Part shown: positions 17,248-26,021 of the stretch, piece after piece | Layout of the letters: every line of letters begins with the position of its first letter | How positions within the stretch are numbered: position 1 is the stretch's first letter | From: Bacteroidota bacterium | Lineage (GTDB): Bacteria; Bacteroidota; Bacteroidia; Cytophagales; Cyclobacteriaceae | Direction: 5' to 3' | DNA: 64,000 nucleotides | Assembly (NCBI GenBank): GCA_016178785.1 | Contig: JACOSO010000043.1 | Coordinates: forward strand, 244,403 to 308,402 | Made by a program: the position numbers and the translations under genes | The notes under the pieces: generated by a model | Databases searched by the model: none | What the model was told of the DNA's origin: nothing | The model's input: the letters and a program-made list of their open reading frames with translations, nothing else

Positions 17248-18104
17248 TGGAAAAACTCAGGGCATCCATCGTGGTTTACAAAACCGACTCTGTGCAACTG
17301 CGGCAGGTAATGGATTGTTTCTTGAGTAGTTCAGTTACCGGCCACCTCACTGTTATTGACAACTCCCCAACTGATCAGCTTCGCCAGTTGTGTGAGGCAT
17401 CGGGAGCAGACTACGTTTTTAACGGGAAAAATTTGGGTTATGGCAGAGGGCACAATATCGCTCTGGTGAAAAGTCTGAACAAGTCCCTCTATCATTTGGT
17501 GTTGAATCCTGATGTTTACTTCGAGCAAGATGCGCTCGAGAAAATTTTTCATTTTATGGAAGAGCATCCGCAGGCAGGTCTTGCAATGCCAAAAGTCTTC
17601 AGTGCCGAGGGTCAATTACAAATGCTTTGCAAACTGCTGCCCACACCACTTGATCTAGCCTCGCGCAGATTCTTTCCATTCGATGGGTGGTTTAAAAAAC
17701 TGAACGGACGCTATGAAATGAGAAATACCGGCTATGGCCATGTGATGAATGTTCCTTTTCTGTCAGGCTGTTTCATGTTTCTTCGTACCACAGCGATCAA
17801 GCAGGTTGGGGTTTTTGACGAGCGTTTTTTTTTGTATGCCGAAGATACCGACCTCTCTCGCAGACTGCACGAGCAATTCCATACTTTGTTTTTTCCAGGG
17901 GCTGAAATCCGCCACGTTCATGCCCGAGGCTCTTATAAAGATTTTTGGCTGACAATACAAAACCTTAAAAGCGCGATCCAGTATTTTAATAAATGGGGAT
18001 GGTTTTTTGATGCAGATCGGATGGCCATCAACCAACGGGCTCAAATGCAAGTCAATGTAGTTGGCGCGCCACGAATGACCCTCAGCGAAGTAAAAACGGC
18101 ATGA
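17247..18104 (+). CDS. Glycosyltransferase family 2 protein (rhamnosyltransferase-like)
   Basis: This 285-aa protein has NKSLYHLVLNPDVYFEQDAL for the metal-binding region near residue 85 and LYAEDTDLSRRLHEQ near residue 193, the ED-x-D-x5-R pattern typical of dTDP-rhamnosyltransferase-like GT2 enzymes. The start overlaps the upstream stop as TAATG, and its own stop overlaps the next start as ATGA. The family is clear; rhamnose as donor is only a guess. Confidence 0.88.
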   Translation: MEKLRASIVVYKTDSVQLRQVMDCFLSSSVTGHLTVIDNSPTDQLRQLCEASGADYVFNGKNLGYGRGHNIALVKSLNKSLYHLVLNPDVYFEQDALEKIFHFMEEHPQAGLAMPKVFSAEGQLQMLCKLLPTPLDLASRRFFPFDGWFKKLNGRYEMRNTGYGHVMNVPFLSGCFMFLRTTAIKQVGVFDERFFLYAEDTDLSRRLHEQFHTLFFPGAEIRHVHARGSYKDFWLTIQNLKSAIQYFNKWGWFFDADRMAINQRAQMQVNVVGAPRMTLSEVKTA

Positions 18105-19375
18105 ATTTTCTTTCCAAAGAAAATCCTGATCGGTGGCGCCATTTAGCATGGTGGCTTTGTGTCATCACATTGCCATGGATTGACATGGCAAACAACATTA
18201 GTTTGATTTTGTTGTTCATGCTTTCACTAACCGGAGGCAACCTCAAAGAAAGATTGCTTCGAATAAAATCAGCTAAATGGGCATGGCCATTTTTTATTTA
18301 CTACGCCATGCTGCTAGTCGGGATGACCTACACAGCAGACATTGACAACGGATTTTTCACACTTGACAAAAAAATTACGTTTGTAGTCTTGCCATTGATT
18401 GCTATTGTAGGAAAGCAATTAAACGAAGAGTTTGTGAGTCTTCTCAAGCGCAATTTTGTTTATTCATGCACGGGAGTAATTTTTTTATGCCTGACCCTGG
18501 CTACTGTGAGTTTTATCTCTGGCGGCAGTCCGGAGAATTTCGATTTTAGGTCAAGTTCTGAGTACAATGATTTACATCCGAATGCATCCTCCTTTTGGAT
18601 GCACTTCTCATATATTCAATTGGCACAGTGGGCGGGTCTGCATCCAGCGTATTTCTCAATGTATCTCGTTTTTTGTTTGACAATTCTTTTCACCGAAAAA
18701 TATTCATCGCGAAAAGAGCAAACCTTTCATCTGCTCCTTAGCTTAATTATATGTTGCTTTATTGCAATGCTATCTGCCCGCATGGCAATCATAGTATTTA
18801 TTTTTTCAGCTTTCTATTTAATCGTAAAGAAAATCCAGGCGAAGCAGCTTGCTGGGTCATTTACAATTTTTGTGGCTATGGTCACATTAGGCTTTTTGCT
18901 GTCATTCAATCCAGTAACTCGTTTTCGGCTAATTGAAGAGCCTTTGAAGACGAAATATGTTGCAGATACTTCGGTGACCGATTGGAATTCAGTAAGCTAT
19001 CGGTTGCTCGAGTGGCAGGGGACATGGGGCATTATTCAACACCATCTGTTTTTTGGCATCGGCACAAGCGGATGGAAAATTGCGATGGACAATTTTTATT
19101 CGCGCTATAACAGTAGCACAGTTGGGCTTGTGCACAATTCGCACAACCAGTTTCTGCAAACCTGGATGGAGAATGGAATCCTTGCATTGATTGCCTTTCT
19201 GGTTTGCATTTTCGGCTCCGTTTTTCGACCGAATGTGGAGCCAAGTTATGTGGCGTTTATTCTTATCTTTAGTTTAATGTGCCTGACCGAGTCTATAGGT
19301 GAGCGACAAAAGGGAATTGTATTCTTCACACTGTTCCAAACCTTGTTTTTGGCCTTTGAAAATAAATCGAAATGA
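18101..19375 (+). CDS. O-antigen ligase family protein
   Basis: This 424-aa polytopic protein belongs to the O-antigen ligase/polymerase superfamily. A loop near residues 285-345 contains SYRLLEWQGTWGIIQHHLFF, then GIGTSGWKIAMDNFYSRYN and LVHNSHNQFLQTWMENG. The last segment is the H-N-x-x-L-Q region that defines Wzy_C proteins. It is the second member of this superfamily in the operon. One may polymerise repeat units and the other attach glycan to an acceptor, but the sequence does not say which. Confidence 0.85.
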   Translation: MNFLSKENPDRWRHLAWWLCVITLPWIDMANNISLILLFMLSLTGGNLKERLLRIKSAKWAWPFFIYYAMLLVGMTYTADIDNGFFTLDKKITFVVLPLIAIVGKQLNEEFVSLLKRNFVYSCTGVIFLCLTLATVSFISGGSPENFDFRSSSEYNDLHPNASSFWMHFSYIQLAQWAGLHPAYFSMYLVFCLTILFTEKYSSRKEQTFHLLLSLIICCFIAMLSARMAIIVFIFSAFYLIVKKIQAKQLAGSFTIFVAMVTLGFLLSFNPVTRFRLIEEPLKTKYVADTSVTDWNSVSYRLLEWQGTWGIIQHHLFFGIGTSGWKIAMDNFYSRYNSSTVGLVHNSHNQFLQTWMENGILALIAFLVCIFGSVFRPNVEPSYVAFILIFSLMCLTESIGERQKGIVFFTLFQTLFLAFENKSK

Positions 19376-20310
19376 TTGCAGCCAGGCAGACCGAATATTT
19401 TAAGGAAGTGGATAAAGCCGTGCTTCGCGCGATCATGTATTTTGACGTTTTCAATTACCCGATCACTGCAGAAGAAGCACTTGCCTTCGCACCGATGCCG
19501 GTTGAGAAAAGTACTTAGATAGCAGCCCTTGAAAATCTTGTGGCCGAAAAGACAATATTCCAATTCGGAAAGTTTTATTCCATTCAGAATAATCAAGAAT
19601 TAGTGGAGAGAAGGTTAAGAGGAAATTTGCTGGCGGAAAAGAAAATGAAAACTGCCGAAAGATATTCACGGTTGATTTCTTTGTTTCCTTTTGTACGGGC
19701 AGTACTCCTTTCCGGTTCCATATCCAAAGGGTTCATGGATGAAACAAGCGACATCGATTATTTCATCATAACCGCGAAGAAACGACTATGGATTGTGCGT
19801 TTGGCGCTGGCAGTTTTCCGCAGAGTTTTTCTTTTTAATTCACATAAAAATCTTTGTACTAATTACTTTATCGATACAGAAAATCTTACCATTCCAGATC
19901 AAAATATTTTCACTGCAACTGAATTGTGCACGCTTAAACCAATGTACGGGCACAGTGCTACTCAAAAATTTTTAGACGCCAACCGATGGGCATTCACTAT
20001 TTTGCCACAAGGCAAATTTGATCGGAATTTACGCAATGACGAAACATTCTATGTTAAACGGCTGATCGAAAACTTTTTTTCTTTTAAGGCTATGGATGAC
20101 CTCAATCAATGGCTGATGAAAAAATCCCGATCATTTTGGAAAAGAAAATATACTGATGTGATCAGCGATCATGACTTTGAAATTGCGTTTCGAACAAGAG
20201 AAGGCGTGTCGAAGAGTCATCCGCGGTTTTTTCAAAAGAGAACCCTTGATCAATTTCAGCAAAGGATTAGCTCCTTTGAAATATTAAATAATATTGATCT
20301 GAAATTTTGA
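19372..20310 (+). pseudogene. Nucleotidyltransferase interrupted by an in-frame TAG
   Basis: An ATG at 19372 overlaps the stop of the ligase gene as ATGA and opens a frame whose 49th codon is TAG (19516-19518). The frame then continues unbroken to 20310. The upstream 48 codons read sensibly (VLRAIMYFDVFNYPITAEEA) and the downstream part resumes with a helix, then carries the minimal-nucleotidyltransferase motif LSGSISKGFMDETSDIDYFI (G-S plus D-x-D). A full protein would be 312 aa. Either this is a recent nonsense mutation (one change from CAG, TTG or AAG), or a sequencing error, or translation restarts at GTG 19540. The later start still retains the catalytic motif. Confidence 0.75.
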
Positions 20311-20328
20311 ATTTTTAAATCTTGAATT
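20309..20328 (+). repeat. AT-rich dispersed repeat before a start codon
   Basis: GAATTTTTAAATCTTGAATT lies 3 nt before the GTG of the radical SAM gene. Related copies lie at 32171-32190, 38765-38784, 42875-42888 and, inverted, at 32128-32142, mostly within a few bases of a start codon. Confidence 0.5.
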
Positions 20329-20331
20329 CTC

Positions 20332-21768
20332 GTGAAACGAGTTTTGGTTACACATTCGTATTTCTACAGACTTGATCCTAAACAATGGAAATTCAAGCAG
20401 CCGTATCCTCCCTTGGGGTCGCTGCAGGCTGCTGCAGTAGTTCGTGAATCGGGATTTGAAACCACTTTTTTTGATGTTGCGTTGCGTAAAGGTCCGGATG
20501 AAATTGAGCAAGTCCTTGCAGAAGAAAAGCCGGACGTCCTGGTCATCTACGATGATGGATTCAATTATCTGACTAAAATGTGCCTCTCGGTGATGCGCGA
20601 GGCTGCATTCACAATGATCGGTTTAGCGAAGCAAAGGAATGCGGTTGTCATTATTTGTAATTCAGATTCCTCAGATCATTATGACAAATACCTGGCGATG
20701 GGAGTTGACTATGTGATACGAGGCGAGGGAGAGGAAACGTTGAGGGAACTTTTAGTCGCGCTGGAAAGGGAAAATGAAACAAATGAGATTTTAGGAGTCG
20801 CTTACAATAAAAATGGAAAGGCAATAGTCAATTCTTCGAGGCCGGTGCTTAAAAATCTGGATGCATTGCCTTTGCCAGCATGGGATTTGATAGATATCGA
20901 ATCATACCGCAAAATCTGGAAAAGGCATCACGGTTATTTCTCGTTGAACCTGGCCTACACACGAGGTCGCCCTTACAAATGCAATTGGTGTGCAAAACCA
21001 ATTTACGGCAATCGCTACAATTCACGCTCGCCCGAAAATGTGATAAAGGAGATCAAGTACCTTTTAGAAAAATTTCAGCCCGATCATTTCTGGATGAGCG
21101 ATGATATTTTCGGACTGAAGCCGAATTGGATCAATCGCTTTCGTGATTTGGTAAGGGAAGAGAAATTGAAATTCACCTACAAAATCCAATCGCGCGTGGA
21201 TCTGCTACTTGAAGAAAACACAATCGATGCACTGGCAGAATCTGGAGCAGAAACAGTTTGGGTTGGTGCGGAGTCAGGCTCGCAAAAAATTTTGAACGCG
21301 ATGGACAAAGGGACAACGATTGAGCAGATTCAAACGGCAACGGAACAACTTAGATCTAAGGGAATCAAAGTCGGCTATTTTTTGCAATTCGGATATTTGG
21401 GAGAAACAAAATCAGACATTGAAAGCACGGTGAAGATGGTGCTCAAGAACATGCCAGATGAAATCGGAATCTCTGTTTCGTATCCTCTTCCCGGGACAAA
21501 ATTTTTTGAAAAAGTAAAAGCTGAGTTAAAGGAAAAACAAAACTGGACGGATTCAGATGATCTTGCCATGATGTATCACGCTACATACTCCCCTGCGTTT
21601 TACAAACTGCTGCATCGCTATGTGCACAGCCGATATCGCATCAAACGAGGATGGGAGCAAGTAAAAAAATTAAATTTCAAACTTCGACCGCTGGCATCTA
21701 TGGTTTACCATGCTCCGCTGTCTGTTATCCAATCCTGGAGGTTAGACCGCTTGCAATATGCCGACTGA
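20332..21768 (+). CDS. B12-binding-type radical SAM protein lacking one cluster cysteine
   Basis: This 478-aa protein has an N-terminal cobalamin-binding-like Rossmann domain (PPLGSLQAAAVVRESGFETT, then DVLVIYDDGFN and VDYVIRGEGEETLRELL, about residues 20-145), then a radical SAM barrel. The cluster motif should be C-x3-C-x2-C but reads TRGRPYKCNWC: Arg occupies position 213 where the first cysteine belongs, with Cys 217 and 220 intact. The codon is CGC (20968-20970), one transition from TGC. The rest is well preserved, including VWVGAESGSQKILNAMDKGT. As written it should not hold a normal [4Fe-4S] cluster. It starts with GTG and its end overlaps the next gene by 11 nt. Confidence 0.85.
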   Translation: MKRVLVTHSYFYRLDPKQWKFKQPYPPLGSLQAAAVVRESGFETTFFDVALRKGPDEIEQVLAEEKPDVLVIYDDGFNYLTKMCLSVMREAAFTMIGLAKQRNAVVIICNSDSSDHYDKYLAMGVDYVIRGEGEETLRELLVALERENETNEILGVAYNKNGKAIVNSSRPVLKNLDALPLPAWDLIDIESYRKIWKRHHGYFSLNLAYTRGRPYKCNWCAKPIYGNRYNSRSPENVIKEIKYLLEKFQPDHFWMSDDIFGLKPNWINRFRDLVREEKLKFTYKIQSRVDLLLEENTIDALAESGAETVWVGAESGSQKILNAMDKGTTIEQIQTATEQLRSKGIKVGYFLQFGYLGETKSDIESTVKMVLKNMPDEIGISVSYPLPGTKFFEKVKAELKEKQNWTDSDDLAMMYHATYSPAFYKLLHRYVHSRYRIKRGWEQVKKLNFKLRPLASMVYHAPLSVIQSWRLDRLQYAD

Positions 21769-22579
21769 ATTGATCGATCAGTGGAAAAACGTTGATCAGG
21801 CTTTCAGTAAACAGTCTATTCATTTTGATGAAGACGATTTTTCAAATGCGATTTTGCAAGAATGGCGGAAACGTATTTACAAGCACGTTGATCAATTCAT
21901 CAAGCCAAATTCAAAAATACTTGAGCTTAATGCAGGCACAGGCATTGATGCTATTCGTTTTGCTAGAGAGGGACATTCAGTTCATGCTACCGACATTTCA
22001 GGGGGGATGATTAAGAAATTGAAGGACAAAATTTCAATTCACTCACTGACAAATACAATTTCGATACAACAAATTTCGTTTGAGAACATCGACAACGTGG
22101 AAGGAAAATTTGATTATGTCTTTTCAAACTTCGGTGGATTAAATTGTATTGATGATTTGAAGAAAGTCACAAGGCATCTGCCAAAACTTTTAAATGAAGG
22201 TGGATTTATAACGTGGGTGATCATGCCGCGCGTTTCTCCATGGGAGTGGACGTGGGCATTTAAAGGAAAATTCAAAGAAGCTTTTCGGAGATTTGATAGA
22301 AACGGAACAAGTGCACATCTGGAAGGCGAAACTTTTACTACATATTATTATTCATCAGATCAAATCAAGGATTGTTTTGATTCGCAATTTCAATTGCTAA
22401 AAACAGAAGGTCTCGGAATATTTTCTCCTCCGCCCTCTGCAGTGAATTTCGCAAAACGATTCAGAGGTATATCTAATTTCCTAAATCGGATTGATCGAGT
22501 GGCATCGAAAATGTATCCGTTTAACCGATGGGGAGATCATGTGATCGTTACTTTAGAATTTTATTCAAAAAACTACTGA
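21758..22579 (+). CDS. Class I SAM-dependent methyltransferase
   Basis: This 273-aa protein has motif I as ILELNAGTGIDAIRFAREG near residues 45-63, the acidic ribose-binding end of strand 2 in VHATDISGGMIKKL, and FDYVFSNFGGLNCIDDLKK as motif IV region. The glycine loop is LNAGTG instead of the commoner LGCGTG. It overlaps the radical SAM gene by 11 nt, so the two are very likely co-translated and may act on the same molecule. The substrate is unknown. Confidence 0.88.
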   Translation: MPTELIDQWKNVDQAFSKQSIHFDEDDFSNAILQEWRKRIYKHVDQFIKPNSKILELNAGTGIDAIRFAREGHSVHATDISGGMIKKLKDKISIHSLTNTISIQQISFENIDNVEGKFDYVFSNFGGLNCIDDLKKVTRHLPKLLNEGGFITWVIMPRVSPWEWTWAFKGKFKEAFRRFDRNGTSAHLEGETFTTYYYSSDQIKDCFDSQFQLLKTEGLGIFSPPPSAVNFAKRFRGISNFLNRIDRVASKMYPFNRWGDHVIVTLEFYSKNY

Positions 22580-22724
22580 AAGATTTATCGTTTTTTAGCG
22601 ATGTACAATTTTCTTGTTTCGGGAGTTTTCGGAGCAGTAAAATTGCTGTTCACAAGCAGATGACAATCAAATTGAAGGCGGTGATTAAGGATAGAAAATC
22701 CGTTTAAAAATTGTACTTCTTATT

Positions 22725-23558
22725 CTACAGGCTCTTGAGGTCATGAAGAAGGGCCTTTGATTTAATTGTTACCCAGGGGAAGGGAGAGTCATTATTAATT
22801 TTTTGATACAGTTTATTTAAGAATGAGAAGGGATTGTAAAGAATCTTATAATTATAACCTTCCAATTCTTTCCATGAGTGATGATGGTAACGAGAGTTCA
22901 TTTCGGGATATCCGAGTTCACGAAAATAATCTTCGGATCTCCTCCTTGCACCATCAAGTTCATTTGGACTATAAAAGGGGCTATCCAATATGTGAACTTC
23001 GCCATAGGGCGAAAGTAATTGTAAAAGTTTGTCAATAAGTTCATTCAAGTCAGGAAAGTATTGAATTGTTCCAGCCAATATTATGAAATCAAACTTTTGA
23101 TTTCCCAAATCGCAACTGAATATGTCGGCCCGTATAAACGTAAGATTGGGATAAAGCCTCCCAAAAACTCTCTGGCCTTGCAGTAGTTCTGTTTCGTTGA
23201 TATCCATTGCCAAGATGTTGCCGTGAGGGAAAGAGACGGCAAGGTGATGAGAAAGCCAACCATTACCACATCCTAGTTCCAGAAGAGACATAGGCTTTTT
23301 CTTTTTGAAGTAGTTAACAAGCTTTTTTAGCGAGCGTGTCCGAATCTGCCATTCTTTTTTTAGAAATGGATCGTTTGATAAGTGATTGCCCTTTATCACG
23401 GGTAAACTTTCAACTATCTCATCTGTGTAAACTCGGTTTTCTTTCCTTCGCAATTGAGTGTAGATATATTCAAAGGAGTTTAATCTTTCCAGATCCTTTT
23501 GATAAAGGATTTTATTCTTTCGAAGAAATGATGAGTCCTTAAAATATTGAGTGGTCAT
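22725..23558 (-). CDS. Class I SAM-dependent methyltransferase
   Basis: This 277-aa protein has motif I SLLELGCGNGWLSHHLA near residues 91-107, the acidic residue in ILAMDINETELLQG, and FDFIILAGTIQYFPDLNELI as the motif IV/post-I region. It resembles the Methyltransf_11/25 group found in glycan and lipid clusters. It is last in a - strand operon with two glycosyltransferases and overlaps the preceding one by 4 nt. Confidence 0.87.
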   Translation of the reverse strand: MTTQYFKDSSFLRKNKILYQKDLERLNSFEYIYTQLRRKENRVYTDEIVESLPVIKGNHLSNDPFLKKEWQIRTRSLKKLVNYFKKKKPMSLLELGCGNGWLSHHLAVSFPHGNILAMDINETELLQGQRVFGRLYPNLTFIRADIFSCDLGNQKFDFIILAGTIQYFPDLNELIDKLLQLLSPYGEVHILDSPFYSPNELDGARRRSEDYFRELGYPEMNSRYHHHSWKELEGYNYKILYNPFSFLNKLYQKINNDSPFPWVTIKSKALLHDLKSL

Positions 23559-24661
23559 TCGAACAACTTGTACTGTTTCTTAGATATTTCCTTTACAGTC
23601 CAATTAATATTGTGCTTGCTTACCCATTCTTTTCCACGCTGCCGAATTGAATTAATTTGAACGCCATCGTTGATCAGGGGAAGAATTTTATCGGCCAAAC
23701 CCTGAAAATCTTTTAGCCCTACTGTTATACAACAAACCGGTAAATCGTAAAGCAGTCCAACCTTCGTTCCGCAAACCAGCAAACCGCAACTCATTGCTTC
23801 TGTAACAACTTCACTTTGGCCTTCTGAGAGGGATGTATGTAAAAGAATATCGGACTCATGATAAAACTCGACCAACTTGGGGTAAGGCATGTGGTAAAGA
23901 ATCCTTACCTTCTTTTGTATTCCCAATTCTTCTATCAGGTTTCTAATTCTCTGCTCTTCGTTGCCCTCGCCAATCATAGTAAGGGTACAGTCAACTGATT
24001 TTGTGATTCGGGCAAACACCCTTAATAAAGTCGGCTGATCTTTTACTGCGTGAAAATTGCCGATATGCAGAAAGCGAACGGGCCTATTCAGCGGTTTTTC
24101 CTTAAACGAAAACATTTCTGAGTCAATACCCCACGGGATTATTTCCAATTCGCGTTTCAATCCGGCTCGTTTCAGATTGTCAACAAGGTAATTTGTTAAA
24201 GCATTGGCTTCATTTGCATGATGCAAAGTCCAAAGAATAAGCTTTCGATAAATCGGTCGATGCAAATAGCCGTAATTGATTTCTGGAACGGATGAACCAT
24301 CTCCTCCTAACACACTCACCACACTTTTTATTTTCAATATTTTGCCAAGAACAACTGCTAAAAACCCGCATGGCCACACCCAAAATCCGTGTACTACATC
24401 GAAATTCTTTTTTCGGTGCCCCCGTATGAAGCACAAAAAGAATTTGAAATATTGGCCAACCTTACTATTATTCCTAAACCCAAAAAGTTCGAACCCATGA
24501 GCTTTATAATTTTTATTAACCTCATACAGTTGGAAAACAGTTACCTTAAAATTTTGCGACAAAAGAATTACGATTTGCTCAAGTACAGGGATTCCCAAAT
24601 TATTTTTGCCTGTTCCAAAGCCGCCAGGAACGATCAGGGCTATGTTTTTTGATTGATTCAT
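23555..24661 (-). CDS. Glycosyltransferase family 4 protein
   Basis: This 368-aa GT-B enzyme has the N-terminal glycine-rich VPGGFGTGKNNLGIPVLEQI, the nucleotide-sugar-binding segment PVRFLHIGNFHAVKDQPTLL, and LHTSLSEGQSEVVTEAMSCG, which carries the E-x7-E motif of retaining GT4 enzymes. It overlaps its neighbours by 4 nt on each side, so the three - strand genes 25734-22725 form one operon. The sugar is unknown. Confidence 0.92.
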   Translation of the reverse strand: MNQSKNIALIVPGGFGTGKNNLGIPVLEQIVILLSQNFKVTVFQLYEVNKNYKAHGFELFGFRNNSKVGQYFKFFLCFIRGHRKKNFDVVHGFWVWPCGFLAVVLGKILKIKSVVSVLGGDGSSVPEINYGYLHRPIYRKLILWTLHHANEANALTNYLVDNLKRAGLKRELEIIPWGIDSEMFSFKEKPLNRPVRFLHIGNFHAVKDQPTLLRVFARITKSVDCTLTMIGEGNEEQRIRNLIEELGIQKKVRILYHMPYPKLVEFYHESDILLHTSLSEGQSEVVTEAMSCGLLVCGTKVGLLYDLPVCCITVGLKDFQGLADKILPLINDGVQINSIRQRGKEWVSKHNINWTVKEISKKQYKLFE

Positions 24662-25734
24662 TTAGCGAAAGCTTGAGACATACGCGATGCAATAGCTTTA
24701 AATGATAGTTGTCTTTGAAAATTCTCAATCGTTTTTCTTCGCTCAATCTCAGTATCGATTGATAAGCTTTTCACTAGAGCCTTGTGCAAACCTTCTGTGT
24801 CTCCTGCCTTAAATGACAAACCAATATTTTCATTGGTCATCCATTTGAAGGAAGAGATTGCACTTAAAATTGGAATGCAACCACAGGACATTGCTTCGCA
24901 CACAGCAATCCCGCTTCCTTCGTAATGCGATGTTGAAATAATAAAATCGGCACTGTTATACCATTGAAGTAATTGATCTTTATTTTGACAACCAATCATA
25001 AAAATTCGATTGAAACCCTTCACTATCTCTACAACCTCGCCCAACAAATCATTCTGCTGATAAATAACATAAAGCGACACTTCAGGGTGTTCACTAGAAA
25101 ATTGGGCAAATGCTTTTGCCAAGGTGAGCGGATCTTTATTCCTATCAAAACGACCTACCCATAGATAAACCTTTCCCTGAACTTTGGTTACTTGTCGAGC
25201 AAGGGACCGATCGGTGATTTGATAAACAGAAGAGCATTCCATCACTTCGCGGATTTTTTTTCGATCATGTATTTGCCTTGAAGTGATCCATTCTTCAGCT
25301 TGCTGGAGCGAAACGAAGAAATAGCCGGACACGAATCGATCAATCAGTCGCTGGAAAAATTTCTTGTATAACCGCAGAGGTCTTTCCGCATGGTGATGAA
25401 TATAAAACCGCGCATTTTCTTTAAGTGACTTTTGAAGGAGCCAAACCTGGAACGGATGATGAAATCCTTGTACAAGAATTACGTCAGGATTCAATTTTTT
25501 AATTTGTTGATGAAACTTAACGGGAAAAACCAAATCCAAACCACTCAACCCGGTAAAATGATACTTAACATTATTTATTTCATGGCTTCCTTTATAATCG
25601 ATATGATAGAAGCTGTGCACTTCATGATTTTTTGCCAGTTCATCGAATATGCCGGTGTAAAAATCAATGCGCTTTAACCACTGAAATGGATCGGTGTGAC
25701 TGCTGCTAACATATTGGACGGAGATGATACGCAT
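24658..25734 (-). CDS. Glycosyltransferase family 4 protein
   Basis: This 358-aa GT-B glycosyltransferase contains KVYLWVGRFDRNKDPLTLAK (donor-binding entry of GT4) and STSHYEGSGIAVCEAMSCGC, with the E-x7-E motif, followed by the usual GDTEGLHKAL segment. It is the first gene of the - strand operon and is separated by about 290 nt from the divergent radical SAM operon at 26022. That gap probably carries both promoters; I could not pick out a clear -7/-33 pair in it. Confidence 0.92.
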   Translation of the reverse strand: MRIISVQYVSSSHTDPFQWLKRIDFYTGIFDELAKNHEVHSFYHIDYKGSHEINNVKYHFTGLSGLDLVFPVKFHQQIKKLNPDVILVQGFHHPFQVWLLQKSLKENARFYIHHHAERPLRLYKKFFQRLIDRFVSGYFFVSLQQAEEWITSRQIHDRKKIREVMECSSVYQITDRSLARQVTKVQGKVYLWVGRFDRNKDPLTLAKAFAQFSSEHPEVSLYVIYQQNDLLGEVVEIVKGFNRIFMIGCQNKDQLLQWYNSADFIISTSHYEGSGIAVCEAMSCGCIPILSAISSFKWMTNENIGLSFKAGDTEGLHKALVKSLSIDTEIERRKTIENFQRQLSFKAIASRMSQAFAK

Positions 25735-26021
25735 GAAATAGTTGCTCGAAATTTAACCTGGATTACTCATTGAAAAAGATTTTTGCTTTGAATGACAAAT
25801 TTCATCGCGTAATAATTAAAATGACTGGATTGATTTCAATGATTGATCATAATTTTTTTGAAGTAACCATGATTTGTTAGTAGAAAAGACAATTTACTTG
25901 AATGCACTAAGGTAGAAAATCAAAGGAATCAGATTGTATCACTAGCTTCGATAAGAAGTGTCATTATTTTTTAAGCTAATCGAATGGCAAATGCATAATC
26001 CTGGTTAAATTGGCTTTTGCA

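Noticed and set aside
19372..20310. Amber codon read as an amino acid (pyrrolysine-like recoding)
   Set aside because: No pyl genes or structure near the TAG were seen, and other genes in the window end in TAG (for example sucA). A mutation or sequence error is simpler.
22603..22716. GTACAATTTT / AAAATTGTAC distant inverted repeat between convergent genes
   Set aside because: Only 10 bp and about 95 nt apart in AT-rich DNA; could be chance, so not called a terminator.
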